This document shows positions 25,669 through 33,654 of a stretch of DNA of 64,000 nt, piece by piece. The stretch is taken from positions 2,480,001 through 2,544,000 of the forward strand of contig NZ_CP118164.1 of the NCBI RefSeq assembly GCF_028748185.1, written 5' to 3'. The notes beneath the pieces are model-generated. The model saw only the letters and a program-made list of their open reading frames with translations, was not told the DNA's origin and did no database searches. Both the position numbers and the translations under genes were made by a program. This DNA is from Bremerella sp. P1. GTDB taxonomy: Bacteria; Planctomycetota; Planctomycetia; Pirellulales; Pirellulaceae. Position 1 is the stretch's first letter, and every line of letters starts with the position of its first letter.

Positions 25669-25709
25669 AAACCCTCACCCTGGCCCTCTCCCTGCGAAGG
25701 AGAGGGGAC
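25669..25709. repeat. Intact copy of the GTCCCCTC palindromic repeat
   Basis: On the minus strand it runs GTCCCCTCTCC, TTCGC loop, AGGGAGAGGG, then AGGGTGAGGGTTT. It is the intact counterpart of the copy interrupted by the insertion sequence at 44.4-45.4 kb, agreeing over nearly its whole length. Confidence 0.85.
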
Positions 25710-25715
25710 AAGAGT

Positions 25716-26438
25716 TTAGGGCGGGCCGCGTTCGTTGGTTTCGACCACTCCCTGACCTGTTGCCGCTGCGACGACGTCCGCTTCGCATCCATCACCAGGT
25801 GCCATGCCCACGTCGACTTGGGCATGTCTGGCGATCGCCTGGCAAACGCGTTTTCGTCGCCGGGCTGCGATAAGCTTCCTGGCTTCGCGATGAAGTATCA
25901 CCTGCATCTGCATCATGCATCGAGGTCGTTCTTCGCGCGGAGCCTCTCTCGTCACGGCATCGAATTCCCGCTGCAGCGTTTCGATCACTTCTTGCTTCGC
26001 GGTGACTTCGCCAATCAGTTGGATGTTCAGCGCTTTCAACCGATAGAACGTCCACGCAAACAACCGAGCTGCTTCGTGCGTGAGAGGTTCGCGCGGCGGA
26101 CGCCGGAGCCGATAGCGCTCTCGTTCGCGGGCACGCGTTTCGTCGTTGCGCTCACGAGGTTCTCGCTGATCGAGAGATGCCGGCTGAAGCCTTGCCGGTT
26201 GCCGATTGGGGATCGGCGGAGGTGCATCTGCGGGGAACGCGTAGGCAGCGATCTCCGGATCGACAGCAACCGTCTGGCGGGTGGCGCCGTAGGATGGCGG
26301 TTTCTCCGGCAGCACCATCAACACTTCGCCACAGCAGGGACAGAGCAGTCGGTTCCCATCGCGCACGGCAACCTGCGGAGCGTGGCCTTTCGAGCCAGCT
26401 CCGTGCTTTTCAGGTTGGGGCGCGTGGTGATGGGACAT
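25716..26438 (-). CDS. Hypothetical protein with a single CxxC knuckle
   Basis: 240 residues from the ATG at 26438 (MSHHHAPQPEK). The frame extends 50 codons upstream, but that part crosses an inverted-repeat element (26473-26566), so the longer start is rejected. It contains NRLLCPCCGEVLMVLPE, half a zinc ribbon, then a long Arg/Glu/Pro-rich stretch and a predicted helix (EAARLFAWTFYRLKALNIQL, EVIETLQREFDAV). No signal peptide. The high Arg content and irregular composition make this the least certain coding gene of its size in the window. Function unknown. Confidence 0.5.
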   Translation of the reverse strand: MSHHHAPQPEKHGAGSKGHAPQVAVRDGNRLLCPCCGEVLMVLPEKPPSYGATRQTVAVDPEIAAYAFPADAPPPIPNRQPARLQPASLDQREPRERNDETRARERERYRLRRPPREPLTHEAARLFAWTFYRLKALNIQLIGEVTAKQEVIETLQREFDAVTREAPREERPRCMMQMQVILHREARKLIAARRRKRVCQAIARHAQVDVGMAPGDGCEADVVAAATGQGVVETNERGPP

Positions 26439-26472
26439 GATGTTTTTCTGTGTTGAACGTGTGGTGATGAAT

Positions 26473-26566
26473 CGTGTGCCACTGCCGCCCTCGGCAGTGC
26501 GAAGTGAGCACGTGGTTAGCCATCCCAATTGGCCGTAAGAGCGCTGGCCAGAGGCCAGTGGCACAC
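26473..26566. repeat. Inverted-repeat element (GTGTGCCACTG family), MITE-like
   Basis: GTGTGCCACTG at 26473-26483 is matched by CAGTGGCACAC at 26556-26566. Each end also folds on itself: CACTGCCG / CGGCAGTG near the left end and CTGGCC / GGCCAG near the right. 94 bases long, no coding potential. It sits just upstream of the hypothetical gene that ends at 25716. Confidence 0.75.
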
Positions 26567-26661
26567 AGACTTTGGGATTGGTGTGCACGATGAAAGTGCA
26601 GTTTAGAAGGGAAGCGCGTCACTAAGATAGTGCGCGCAGAATTTTTTTAACACGGAGGCCA

Positions 26662-27249
26662 TTACTCGCTCGGAGAAGTTTCTTCGGCCTCTTCCTGTTG
26701 GGGCTGCTCGGCATCGGATGCGTATTGCTTCTGAAAGAGGACCAACGATCTTTTTTCGATTGCCTCCCACGCCTCGTTCGAATGTTGAAAGACTTTCATC
26801 TTCAAATCCTCCGACATGTTTTCCTGGTGCTTTAGCAAGAGTTCTCTCGCTTTCAGGATGTATTCATAGGCCTTACTGTGATCGCTCTCGACGACATCAC
26901 CGGCTAACTGTGCGACTCTCATGACTAACAATCGCCAGGCCACTCGATCGTTCGGGTCGGCTTCGATTCGCTGTTGAATTGCTTCGAGGCTAGCTCCCTC
27001 AATCTGCTGGTCGGCGAGTTGTTCGACCTTGAGGTTCAATAGCCGCCATGTTTCTGGATTCCGATCGTTATCAAGAATGGCCTGAACCTCTTCCAACGAC
27101 ATCTCCTTCAACTCATCATCGGTCGGAATCTTAGGCTTTGGATCTCGATATTGATGGCTCAGAGGCGCTTCGTTGATCTTTTGGTCGCGATCCGATGGTC
27201 CACAACCGACAAGAGCACAGAGCACCAATAGGAAGACGATTTGTCGCAT
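26662..27249 (-). CDS. Hypothetical lipoprotein
   Basis: 195 residues. Signal with lipobox MRQIVFLLVLCALVGC. The mature part is alpha-helical and acidic, with two related units of about 45 residues (LDNDRNPETWRLLNLKVEQL and IEADPNDRVAWRLLVMRVAQL) that look like degenerate TPR or HEAT-like helical pairs. The tail is Glu/Gln/Pro-rich (EQPQQEEAEETSPSE). No known family. It stands alone; the upstream gap to the terminator at 27372 holds its promoter. Confidence 0.75.
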   Translation of the reverse strand: MRQIVFLLVLCALVGCGPSDRDQKINEAPLSHQYRDPKPKIPTDDELKEMSLEEVQAILDNDRNPETWRLLNLKVEQLADQQIEGASLEAIQQRIEADPNDRVAWRLLVMRVAQLAGDVVESDHSKAYEYILKARELLLKHQENMSEDLKMKVFQHSNEAWEAIEKRSLVLFQKQYASDAEQPQQEEAEETSPSE

Positions 27250-27371
27250 GACTACGCTTACCTCATGAGGGATAACCCAATCGTGATGCGTGTTACCTTA
27301 TCAAGCCCTGTTCGCATGTCGAGAAACAAACGATGTCTTTCCACAATGATGTAAACCGATTGCCATTGGAC

Positions 27372-27416
27372 AAAAAAAGAGCCGAGCCTATCTCGTTCGA
27401 TACGCTCGGCCCTTTT
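27372..27416. terminator. Intrinsic terminator of the TlpA-like gene
   Basis: Stem GCCGAGCCTATC / GATACGCTCGGC with one internal mismatch and loop TCGTTC; seven A on the left become seven T on the minus strand. It lies 24 bases after the stop of the minus-strand TlpA-like gene. Confidence 0.88.
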
Positions 27417-27439
27417 GTATGACGAAAGCTGGTTGCCGC

Positions 27440-28594
27440 TTACTCGGGTGCGGATTCGTCCAAGAGTTTCTGAATCTCTTCTTCCAGCTTCTTTGCCCGG
27501 CTTTCGCTGATGCCGGAATTCACCTTGTGGATCTTGCCGTCGCGACCGATCAGGACGAAGTGAGGAATACCGGAAACGGCGTAATAGCTGTAGAACGCAT
27601 CCGTATCGTCAAGCACGGCGGTGGGATGTTTCAGGTTGTGCTCGGCGGTGAACTTGTCGAGCATGGCGTTCTCTTCGGTGGGCGGGACCTGGCCTTCTCC
27701 TTGCTGTGGGCCTTCGGCACCCTCAGGCCAGTTGAAGTTGAAGTAACGCGTGATGCCCACAATTTGCAGGCCATCTTTGCCGTACTTCTCTTGCCACTCG
27801 ACCAGATGTGGGAAGCTGGCGACGCACGGACCGCACCAGACGGCCCAGAAGTCGAGCAGGACCACCTTGCCCTTGAGATCTTCCGCAGAGAGCCCATCGC
27901 CGTTGGCCCAGGCCTGGGCGTCGATCGGCAGCATCTCTTTGCCGACCAGTTCGGCGTAGGCTTTCAAACGCTCGATCTCTTGCGTGGCCGACTGAAGAAC
28001 CACGCCGGCCTTCCTGTAGGTGATTTTCACATCGGATGCTTCGACCTTCTCGACGTTGGCATCGATGAAGTCGTTCTCTGTCTTGACGAACGATTCCATC
28101 TTTTCGATGTCCTCATTCATGTCTTCCATGAACGTCATGCCGAGCTTCACGATATACAGGTTGATCGCTTCGGTGTTGGCAGGGTCCTTGGTCACGGTCG
28201 CTTTCACTTCATCCAGCGAGAGCCCTTTGGCGACCAGGCGAAACTCAAAGGCTTCCAACGATCGCTTGATGCTGTTCAAGAGACCGGCTGCTTGTTCGTT
28301 GTCGCCTGGGTCGACGTCGGCCACGCTTTCGCGGATGCCTTCGATATGCTTCTGAGCGATTTCGCTGGGACCGGACATCTCGTGCATCAGCGCCTGAAAA
28401 TTGGCGTTGGCGAAGTCCATCAGCGGTTCGGTATCGGTGGTGTCGTGGATGAAAGCCTGGAGACTATCTTGGGCGAGCACCTCTCCGCCGGAAGAATCTG
28501 CTTCGGCAGAACCGGGCCCGTCCGCGGCGCTACCGCAAGCCGTGAAAGTAAACAGAGACAGACAAACGCAGGCAGCAAGAGCAATTCGTTTCAT
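27440..28594 (-). CDS. TlpA-like thioredoxin-domain lipoprotein
   Basis: 384 residues from the ATG at 28594. Signal with a probable lipobox (LFTFTAC). Residues about 30-230 are a helical, acidic domain of unknown family; the C-terminal 150 residues are a thioredoxin fold of the TlpA/ResA kind: GKVVLLDFWAVWCGPC with the redox pair CGPC, LQIVGITRYFNFNW, and GIPHFVLIGRDGKIHKV with the cis-proline. It is probably a periplasmic thiol-disulfide reductant. The substrate may be the secreted Cys-rich protein or a c-type cytochrome, but nothing adjacent shows which. Confidence 0.92.
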   Translation of the reverse strand: MKRIALAACVCLSLFTFTACGSAADGPGSAEADSSGGEVLAQDSLQAFIHDTTDTEPLMDFANANFQALMHEMSGPSEIAQKHIEGIRESVADVDPGDNEQAAGLLNSIKRSLEAFEFRLVAKGLSLDEVKATVTKDPANTEAINLYIVKLGMTFMEDMNEDIEKMESFVKTENDFIDANVEKVEASDVKITYRKAGVVLQSATQEIERLKAYAELVGKEMLPIDAQAWANGDGLSAEDLKGKVVLLDFWAVWCGPCVASFPHLVEWQEKYGKDGLQIVGITRYFNFNWPEGAEGPQQGEGQVPPTEENAMLDKFTAEHNLKHPTAVLDDTDAFYSYYAVSGIPHFVLIGRDGKIHKVNSGISESRAKKLEEEIQKLLDESAPE

Positions 28595-28815
28595 GAGCAA
28601 TCAGCTTCCCAGGACATGAGAGGGATTTTGGCGAGCGAGCGATTGGGCGGTCAATCGTTACCAGATTGGCCAAGCGTCGGTCCCTGATCGCGCGGGGCGG
28701 TGAATCAAGGGACAGTGTATTATGGCCCGGTGGAGGGCAGAAGAAAGATGTCTACCCTCGAATTGCATACACAATTGCGCAGCACACCCCAGAATGGCTG
28801 CGCGATGCCGATGCC

Positions 28816-29019
28816 TTAGTCGGCCATCTTCTTGAGGGCATCGTCGATCAGGGCCTGAATGTCGAGATGGCCTGAGTCGATGCTATCCATGATCGAGTCG
28901 ACCCGGGTTTCGGCCTCGTAATCGCGAACTTCGGCGATGATGTGGTCGATTTCCAGGTCCGAGTAGTTCTGACCTCGCAGATATTCGCGAAGTTCTGGGT
29001 ATTTCTCGTTGTCGGTCAT
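28816..29019 (-). CDS. Small hypothetical acidic protein
   Basis: 67 residues from the ATG at 29019, preceded by AGGGGA six bases upstream. It is acidic and helical (YLRGQNYSDLEIDHIIAEV, DIQALIDDALKKMAD), with no signal or helix of membrane type. No known family. It is divergent from the PQQ gene at 29163. Coding is supported by the good ribosome binding site and regular composition. Confidence 0.65.
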   Translation of the reverse strand: MTDNEKYPELREYLRGQNYSDLEIDHIIAEVRDYEAETRVDSIMDSIDSGHLDIQALIDDALKKMAD

Positions 29020-29162
29020 CAATTTCCCCTGTCGTCGCCCCTTCTCGCCTGCGTATTGATCGGCAGACCCCGTTGTTTGAAAAATGTCGATTTCGCTGCG
29101 GCCGCGTGGTAAGTTAGAGCAATCACTCCTCCTTCCCACTCCCCAATCTTACCCCACAAATA

Positions 29163-30518
29163 ATGATGATCGAAAATTCTAATCCGGCAGTTCGCTTTTG
29201 CTGGACTCTTTTTCTCGTCCTCTTCATGATTCCGATGGCCGCTCAGGCGGAAGAATCGGGCTGGAAACCCCTTTCTCAGGGCGATTCTAACGACTGGCCT
29301 GCCTGGCGCGGCCCAGAAGGGATCGGCTTCAGTGCGGCCACCAATGTACCAACGAAGTGGAGCGACCAGGAGAACCTGGCCTGGAAGACCTCGCTGGACG
29401 GCTGGGGCGACTCGACTCCAGCCATCGTGGGCGATCACGTCTTTGTCACGCTGCAGAACGAAGCCAACGAGCTGCGTTTGTTGCGGCTCGATGCGAAGAC
29501 GGGTCAGATCGAACTGAACATCCTGGTCGATCAAGCCGAAACGCCGCGAACGGCCCCGAAGCGCAAGTCCCAGAAGTTTCATAATCTGCACAACATGGCC
29601 AGTCCTTCGCCTGTGGTCAGCGGCAATCACGTTGTCGTTCACTTCGGCAATGGTTTGCTGGCAACCTACAACCTCGACGGTGAGGAGCTATGGCGCCACA
29701 ACCTTCAGCAGGAATACGGCACCTATTCAATCTGGTGGGGACACGCCAACAGTCCGGTGGTTTACAACGGCCTGGTGATCTCGGTCTGCATGCAAGACTC
29801 GTTGGCCGACCTGCAGAAAGAACCGGTCAAAAGCTACCTGATCGCCCATGACCTGAAGACGGGCGAAAAGAAATGGATGACCATGCGGATGACCGGTGCT
29901 CCGGCCGAAGAAGCCGACGCCTACACCACGCCGCTGCTGCTTACCAAAGATGGCCAGGTGCAACTGGTGGTCATGGGTGGCAACACGCTCGACGCCTACG
30001 ACCCCAATACCGGCAAGCGTCTGTGGTACTTGCCAGGCCTGGTCGGCGGACGCACGGTGACCGGTCCGATTGTCGCCGAAGGAAAGATCTTCACCACGCG
30101 CGGCATGCGTAAGCCGCTGTTGGCGGTGACGCTCGACGGTAATAAAGGGGAACTCAGCGAAGACGCGATTCAATGGACCGTCGATAAGTCGACGCCGGAC
30201 ACGCCGTCGCCTGTGTATGCCGGCGGGATGCTCTTCACGGTGACCGACGATGGCATCGCCCACTGCTACCGCAGCACCGATGGCGAGCTTCTCTGGCGTG
30301 AACGCTTAGGCGGCAACTTCAAGGCCTCGCCGATCGTGGCGGGCGGCAACGTCTACTTCATCAACATCGACGGCAACTGCAAGGTGGTCGCCGCGAAGGA
30401 TACGTTCGAGTTGGTGAGCGAAAACGAAGTGAAAGACACGACGATCGCTTCGCCAGCGGTTGCCGGTGGCAAACTGTTCCTTCGTGGGAAAGAACATCTG
30501 TACTGCATCGGGAAGTAA
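29163..30518 (+). CDS. Secreted PQQ-like beta-propeller protein
   Basis: 451 residues. Signal peptide FCWTLFLVLFMIPMAAQA. Propeller begins DWPAWRGPEGIGFS; blades include LLRLDAKTGQIELN, LIAHDLKTGEKKWM, LDAYDPNTGKRLWYL and HCYRSTDGELLWRERLGG, about seven units in all. It has neither the linker nor the C-terminal domains of the 8966 gene, so it is a minimal propeller. Probably periplasmic; ligand unknown. It ends 23 bases before the convergent peptidase-like gene. Confidence 0.9.
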   Translation: MMIENSNPAVRFCWTLFLVLFMIPMAAQAEESGWKPLSQGDSNDWPAWRGPEGIGFSAATNVPTKWSDQENLAWKTSLDGWGDSTPAIVGDHVFVTLQNEANELRLLRLDAKTGQIELNILVDQAETPRTAPKRKSQKFHNLHNMASPSPVVSGNHVVVHFGNGLLATYNLDGEELWRHNLQQEYGTYSIWWGHANSPVVYNGLVISVCMQDSLADLQKEPVKSYLIAHDLKTGEKKWMTMRMTGAPAEEADAYTTPLLLTKDGQVQLVVMGGNTLDAYDPNTGKRLWYLPGLVGGRTVTGPIVAEGKIFTTRGMRKPLLAVTLDGNKGELSEDAIQWTVDKSTPDTPSPVYAGGMLFTVTDDGIAHCYRSTDGELLWRERLGGNFKASPIVAGGNVYFINIDGNCKVVAAKDTFELVSENEVKDTTIASPAVAGGKLFLRGKEHLYCIGK

Positions 30519-30541
30519 GTACCTTCGTTCGCCTGAACGCG

Positions 30542-32065
30542 TTACTGCTTCTCGACCCGCTTGATCTGAACTTGAATCGTGCCCAGGTTATCACCTAGCT
30601 GATCTGGGCTTTCGTTCACTTTCAGGAACAGTACGCAGGGTGCTTCCGGATAGAGGTTGGTCCCCAGACCGACTTCGTTGGCCGTGACCAGCGGCGTGAT
30701 GGCTCCACCTCGCCAAGGCTCGCCTCGCAATGCCCCGACGAGCTGACCGAGTGGTTTCCCTTTGTAGTAGTGGATGGTCACGCCGTTGGGCTCGCACTTC
30801 CAGGCCTGGCCGTCGTTGCGAATGACGTACTCGCCACTGGCAGAGATTTGGAAGTTGCTATCGGTGTCTAACAGAATTCCCGTCGATTGCCAGCCGCGAT
30901 CGGTGTTGATCTCGGCGGTCATTACTTCGCCGGTAAAGGGAACCGGGTCCCGGTAGACGACCTCGTTCCGCTGCCAGTCGTAGCCATACTCGGCATTGGT
31001 GACGAACAGCTCCCACGACTCAGCCAGCTGCGGCATCACATCGCCGAGTTCGTTCAATAGCCGTTCACTGAAACCGCCCGTCAAACGTACCTGGGTGACC
31101 ATGTCGCGAAACGCTTCCTGCGACAGGCTGTGGTTATCCAAGTAGGCACACGCGCCCCAGCACCATGCGTAAGGTCGGTTCTGGAGAAACGACTGCTGGG
31201 GCGTTCCCATAATGCGGGTCAGCGATAGCGCACTGCCGCCGGCGACTTCGTCCTGAATGATCTTGATGCGTCCCCACATCGGTGTCGCATCTTTGGAGGG
31301 GGGCATCACGCGGGTTTCGAGTTGGCCGTTTTCCCAGCTGTGCGTACCGAAGTGCTCGGCCATCCCTTCCATGTACCACGGTGGCCCGGCTCCGCCCAAG
31401 AGGATCATCATGAACGCATGCGTTCCTTCGTGGATCAGCAAGTGGCGTCGGTAGTAGTCGCTCGGCTGATCCAACAGCCAGACGGCGTCTCCCTGGTAGT
31501 AGCCATGCAGAAACTCCGGCAGCGAATCGGGAAAGAGGCCGGCGTTTTTGAAGGTTTGCTTGTTGGACATCAAGACCGCTTTGATCTTCCAGTCGTTGTT
31601 GGCGACGGGATCGACGCGGAAGTACTCGCACCACTGCGGATAGGCGGCGTCGAACACCTTGGGAAGTTCGTCGATCTCAGGCGAAGACGGCAGGTCGGTA
31701 TAGATCGTGACGTGCGTCCCCTCGATGGTGCGGATACCGTTGGCCTCGAGCTTGGCTGGGTCGACTTCGAATTGCACTTCTGGTTCGATGCGACCGACCT
31801 TAAGTCGTTCGCGGAGTCCTTCGCCACTAAAGAAGTTGGGCCCCAGGGCATCAGCTCCGTCGGACGGTGGCTTGCTGAAGGTCGCGTTGCCGGAGCGCAT
31901 TTTGGGTGGCTCTTTCTCGGGCTCCGGTGGCTTCGACTCGGCTGGCTTGGCCTGGGTGGTCTGTGCTGGGGGTGCCTGAGGTGCAGGCTTAGCCGCCGGT
32001 TCGGACGAACCGCAGCCTGGCAGTAAAAGTGCACCGACGATGACGAGAACGAGGTATCGAACCAT
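30542..32065 (-). CDS. Lipoprotein with HExxH metallopeptidase-like domain (DUF1570-like)
   Basis: 507 residues. Lipobox LVIVGALLLPGC, then a Pro/Ala/Lys linker (about 20-60). The central domain carries HLLIHEGTHAFMMILLGG and, about 20 residues later, PPWYMEGMAEHFGTHSW, the H-E-x-x-H and second zinc-ligand glutamate of gluzincin-like peptidases (as in the planctomycete DUF1570 group). The C-terminal part is beta-rich (TGILLDTDSNFQISASGEYV) and may bind carbohydrate or protein. Proteolytic activity is inferred from the motif only. It is divergent from the membrane protein gene at 32145. Confidence 0.8.
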   Translation of the reverse strand: MVRYLVLVIVGALLLPGCGSSEPAAKPAPQAPPAQTTQAKPAESKPPEPEKEPPKMRSGNATFSKPPSDGADALGPNFFSGEGLRERLKVGRIEPEVQFEVDPAKLEANGIRTIEGTHVTIYTDLPSSPEIDELPKVFDAAYPQWCEYFRVDPVANNDWKIKAVLMSNKQTFKNAGLFPDSLPEFLHGYYQGDAVWLLDQPSDYYRRHLLIHEGTHAFMMILLGGAGPPWYMEGMAEHFGTHSWENGQLETRVMPPSKDATPMWGRIKIIQDEVAGGSALSLTRIMGTPQQSFLQNRPYAWCWGACAYLDNHSLSQEAFRDMVTQVRLTGGFSERLLNELGDVMPQLAESWELFVTNAEYGYDWQRNEVVYRDPVPFTGEVMTAEINTDRGWQSTGILLDTDSNFQISASGEYVIRNDGQAWKCEPNGVTIHYYKGKPLGQLVGALRGEPWRGGAITPLVTANEVGLGTNLYPEAPCVLFLKVNESPDQLGDNLGTIQVQIKRVEKQ

Positions 32066-32144
32066 GGGCCGCCTTTGCCCGAAGAGAAGACAAACAAACC
32101 ATTTGGTGGTATTTTAGACGAAAATCGATTTCAAGTCTTTGTTC

Positions 32145-32615
32145 ATGTTTGCCGTCATGCAGGACCATACGTCCCCCGGAAAATCTGGTTTACCCAAAGC
32201 TCACGCTACCTGCGCCCTTATTTGCTTTGCCGGCGCCGTCGTATCAGGGCTCGATTGGCCTACGCCGGCCCCACAGCATGCCGCCGTGATGATGCCAGCA
32301 CTGGTGATTTGGGGCATCGCCGTCGTATACCAGTTTTTGCTGGCAGCAGGCCACCTGAGGACCTCAATTCTGGATCATCAGCACCTTTTCAGCAGCAGCC
32401 ACTACGAACGCAAGTCGGACATCGGCTGGATCGTCGCTAACGTGGTAGTGCTGATCGTTGTCGCGGTGTTTTTCGCCCAGCAGTCCAACTCGATCCCGAT
32501 TCTGACCGGCCAAACGACCACCCTGGTCGCTCTTTTCGTCACGAGCATCATTTCGCTGGTCATTTGGGGCATTCGCTGGAAAATCACCCCTCGCAAGTCG
32601 AAAGCTGTTTCCTGA
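32145..32615 (+). CDS. Small integral membrane protein
   Basis: 156 residues from the ATG at 32145; a TTG at 32139 and an ATG at 32157 are also in frame and the start is not certain. Four hydrophobic segments can be seen (ATCALICFAGAVVSGL, MMPALVIWGIAVVYQFLLAA, IGWIVANVVVLIVVAVFF and LVALFVTSIISLVIWGI). Family not recognised. The next gene, an iron-type binding lipoprotein, starts one base after its stop, so they are translationally coupled. Confidence 0.75.
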   Translation: MFAVMQDHTSPGKSGLPKAHATCALICFAGAVVSGLDWPTPAPQHAAVMMPALVIWGIAVVYQFLLAAGHLRTSILDHQHLFSSSHYERKSDIGWIVANVVVLIVVAVFFAQQSNSIPILTGQTTTLVALFVTSIISLVIWGIRWKITPRKSKAVS

Positions 32616-32616
32616 A

Positions 32617-33654
32617 ATGCTTGCCCCTGCCCTGTGCCGCCGCACTGCCCTCTTCATTCTCTTGCTATCGATTGGCACGCTTTTCACCGCTTGCCGACCC
32701 GCTGCCCAGGAGGAAGTCGTCGTCTATACGGCGCTCGATCAGGAGTTCTCAGAGAGTCACTTCGATACCTACCACGAGCTGACCGGTGTCGACGTCGTCG
32801 CCAAGTACGATACCGAAGCCAACAAGACGGTCGGCCTGACCGAGGCCCTTTTGGCGGAGAAGGACCGTCCTCGCTGCGATGTTTTCTGGAACAACGAGAT
32901 CCTCAACACGCTGCGGCTGCAGAAAGCGGGACTGCTCGCGGCGTACCATCCCAAGCACGAGGAGGAGTACCCGGCGACATTCCGTTCAGCCGATGGCACT
33001 TGGTTTGGTTTCGCAGCCCGGGCTCGCATTCTGCTTGTGAACACCGACCTACTAGCGGAAGGCCAGCGGCCCACTTCGGTCTTCGATCTGGCCGATGACA
33101 AGTGGAAAGGGCAAGGAGGTTACGCCAAGCCGCTATTTGGTACGACCGCCACCCACGCGGCCGTGCTGTTCACGGAGTTGGGCCAGGAGAAAGCCGAGCA
33201 GTTCTTCACCAAGCTGCAAACCAACGCCAAGATGTTCCCGGGCAACAAGCAAGTCGCCCAGGCCGTCTCTTCAGGCGAAATCGCGTTTGGCCTGACCGAT
33301 ACGGACGATGCGATGGTCGAGATCAAATCGGGGCGTCCCGTGGCGATTGTTTATCCGGACCAGGCGGAAGACCAACTCGGCACGCTCTTCATTCCCAATA
33401 CGTTGGCAATCATCCAAGGCGGGCCGAACCCGGAGGCCGCGAAGAAGCTGGTCGATTACCTGCTTTCGGCCGAAGTCGAGACCGCACTCTCCCAAGGACC
33501 GAGCGCTCAAATACCGCTCAACACGACGCTCGATATTCCGCTGCAGGTCGAATCCCCCAAGACGATCAAGCCGATGGAGGTCGACTGGGAGGCCTCGGTC
33601 GACCAGTGGGATAGCGCGGCGGCGTTTCTTCGCGAGAAGATACTGACCAACTAG
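32617..33654 (+). CDS. Extracytoplasmic binding lipoprotein, iron(III) FbpA/FutA-like
   Basis: 345 residues. Lipobox LSIGTLFTAC; then EVVVYTALDQEFSESHFD, the usual opening of the class II binding fold for Fe(III), followed by RCDVFWNNEILNTLRLQKAG, FAARARILLVNTDLL and GNKQVAQAVSSGEIAFGLTD. It resembles FutA/FbpA, but the tyrosine pair that binds iron is not clear to me. There is no permease or ATPase next to it. It is coupled to the small membrane protein upstream, and its stop overlaps the stop of the convergent helicase gene (CTAG at 33651-33654). Confidence 0.88.
   Translation: MLAPALCRRTALFILLLSIGTLFTACRPAAQEEVVVYTALDQEFSESHFDTYHELTGVDVVAKYDTEANKTVGLTEALLAEKDRPRCDVFWNNEILNTLRLQKAGLLAAYHPKHEEEYPATFRSADGTWFGFAARARILLVNTDLLAEGQRPTSVFDLADDKWKGQGGYAKPLFGTTATHAAVLFTELGQEKAEQFFTKLQTNAKMFPGNKQVAQAVSSGEIAFGLTDTDDAMVEIKSGRPVAIVYPDQAEDQLGTLFIPNTLAIIQGGPNPEAAKKLVDYLLSAEVETALSQGPSAQIPLNTTLDIPLQVESPKTIKPMEVDWEASVDQWDSAAAFLREKILTN

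Noticed and set aside
26439-26588. Longer N-terminus for the CxxC hypothetical gene
   Set aside because: The extra 50 codons are read through an inverted-repeat element, and the ATG at 26438 opens a more regular protein.
27419-28687. Plus-strand frame of about 422 codons across the TlpA-like gene
   Set aside because: Antisense to a gene with signal peptide and CGPC motif; the translation has no recognisable domain.
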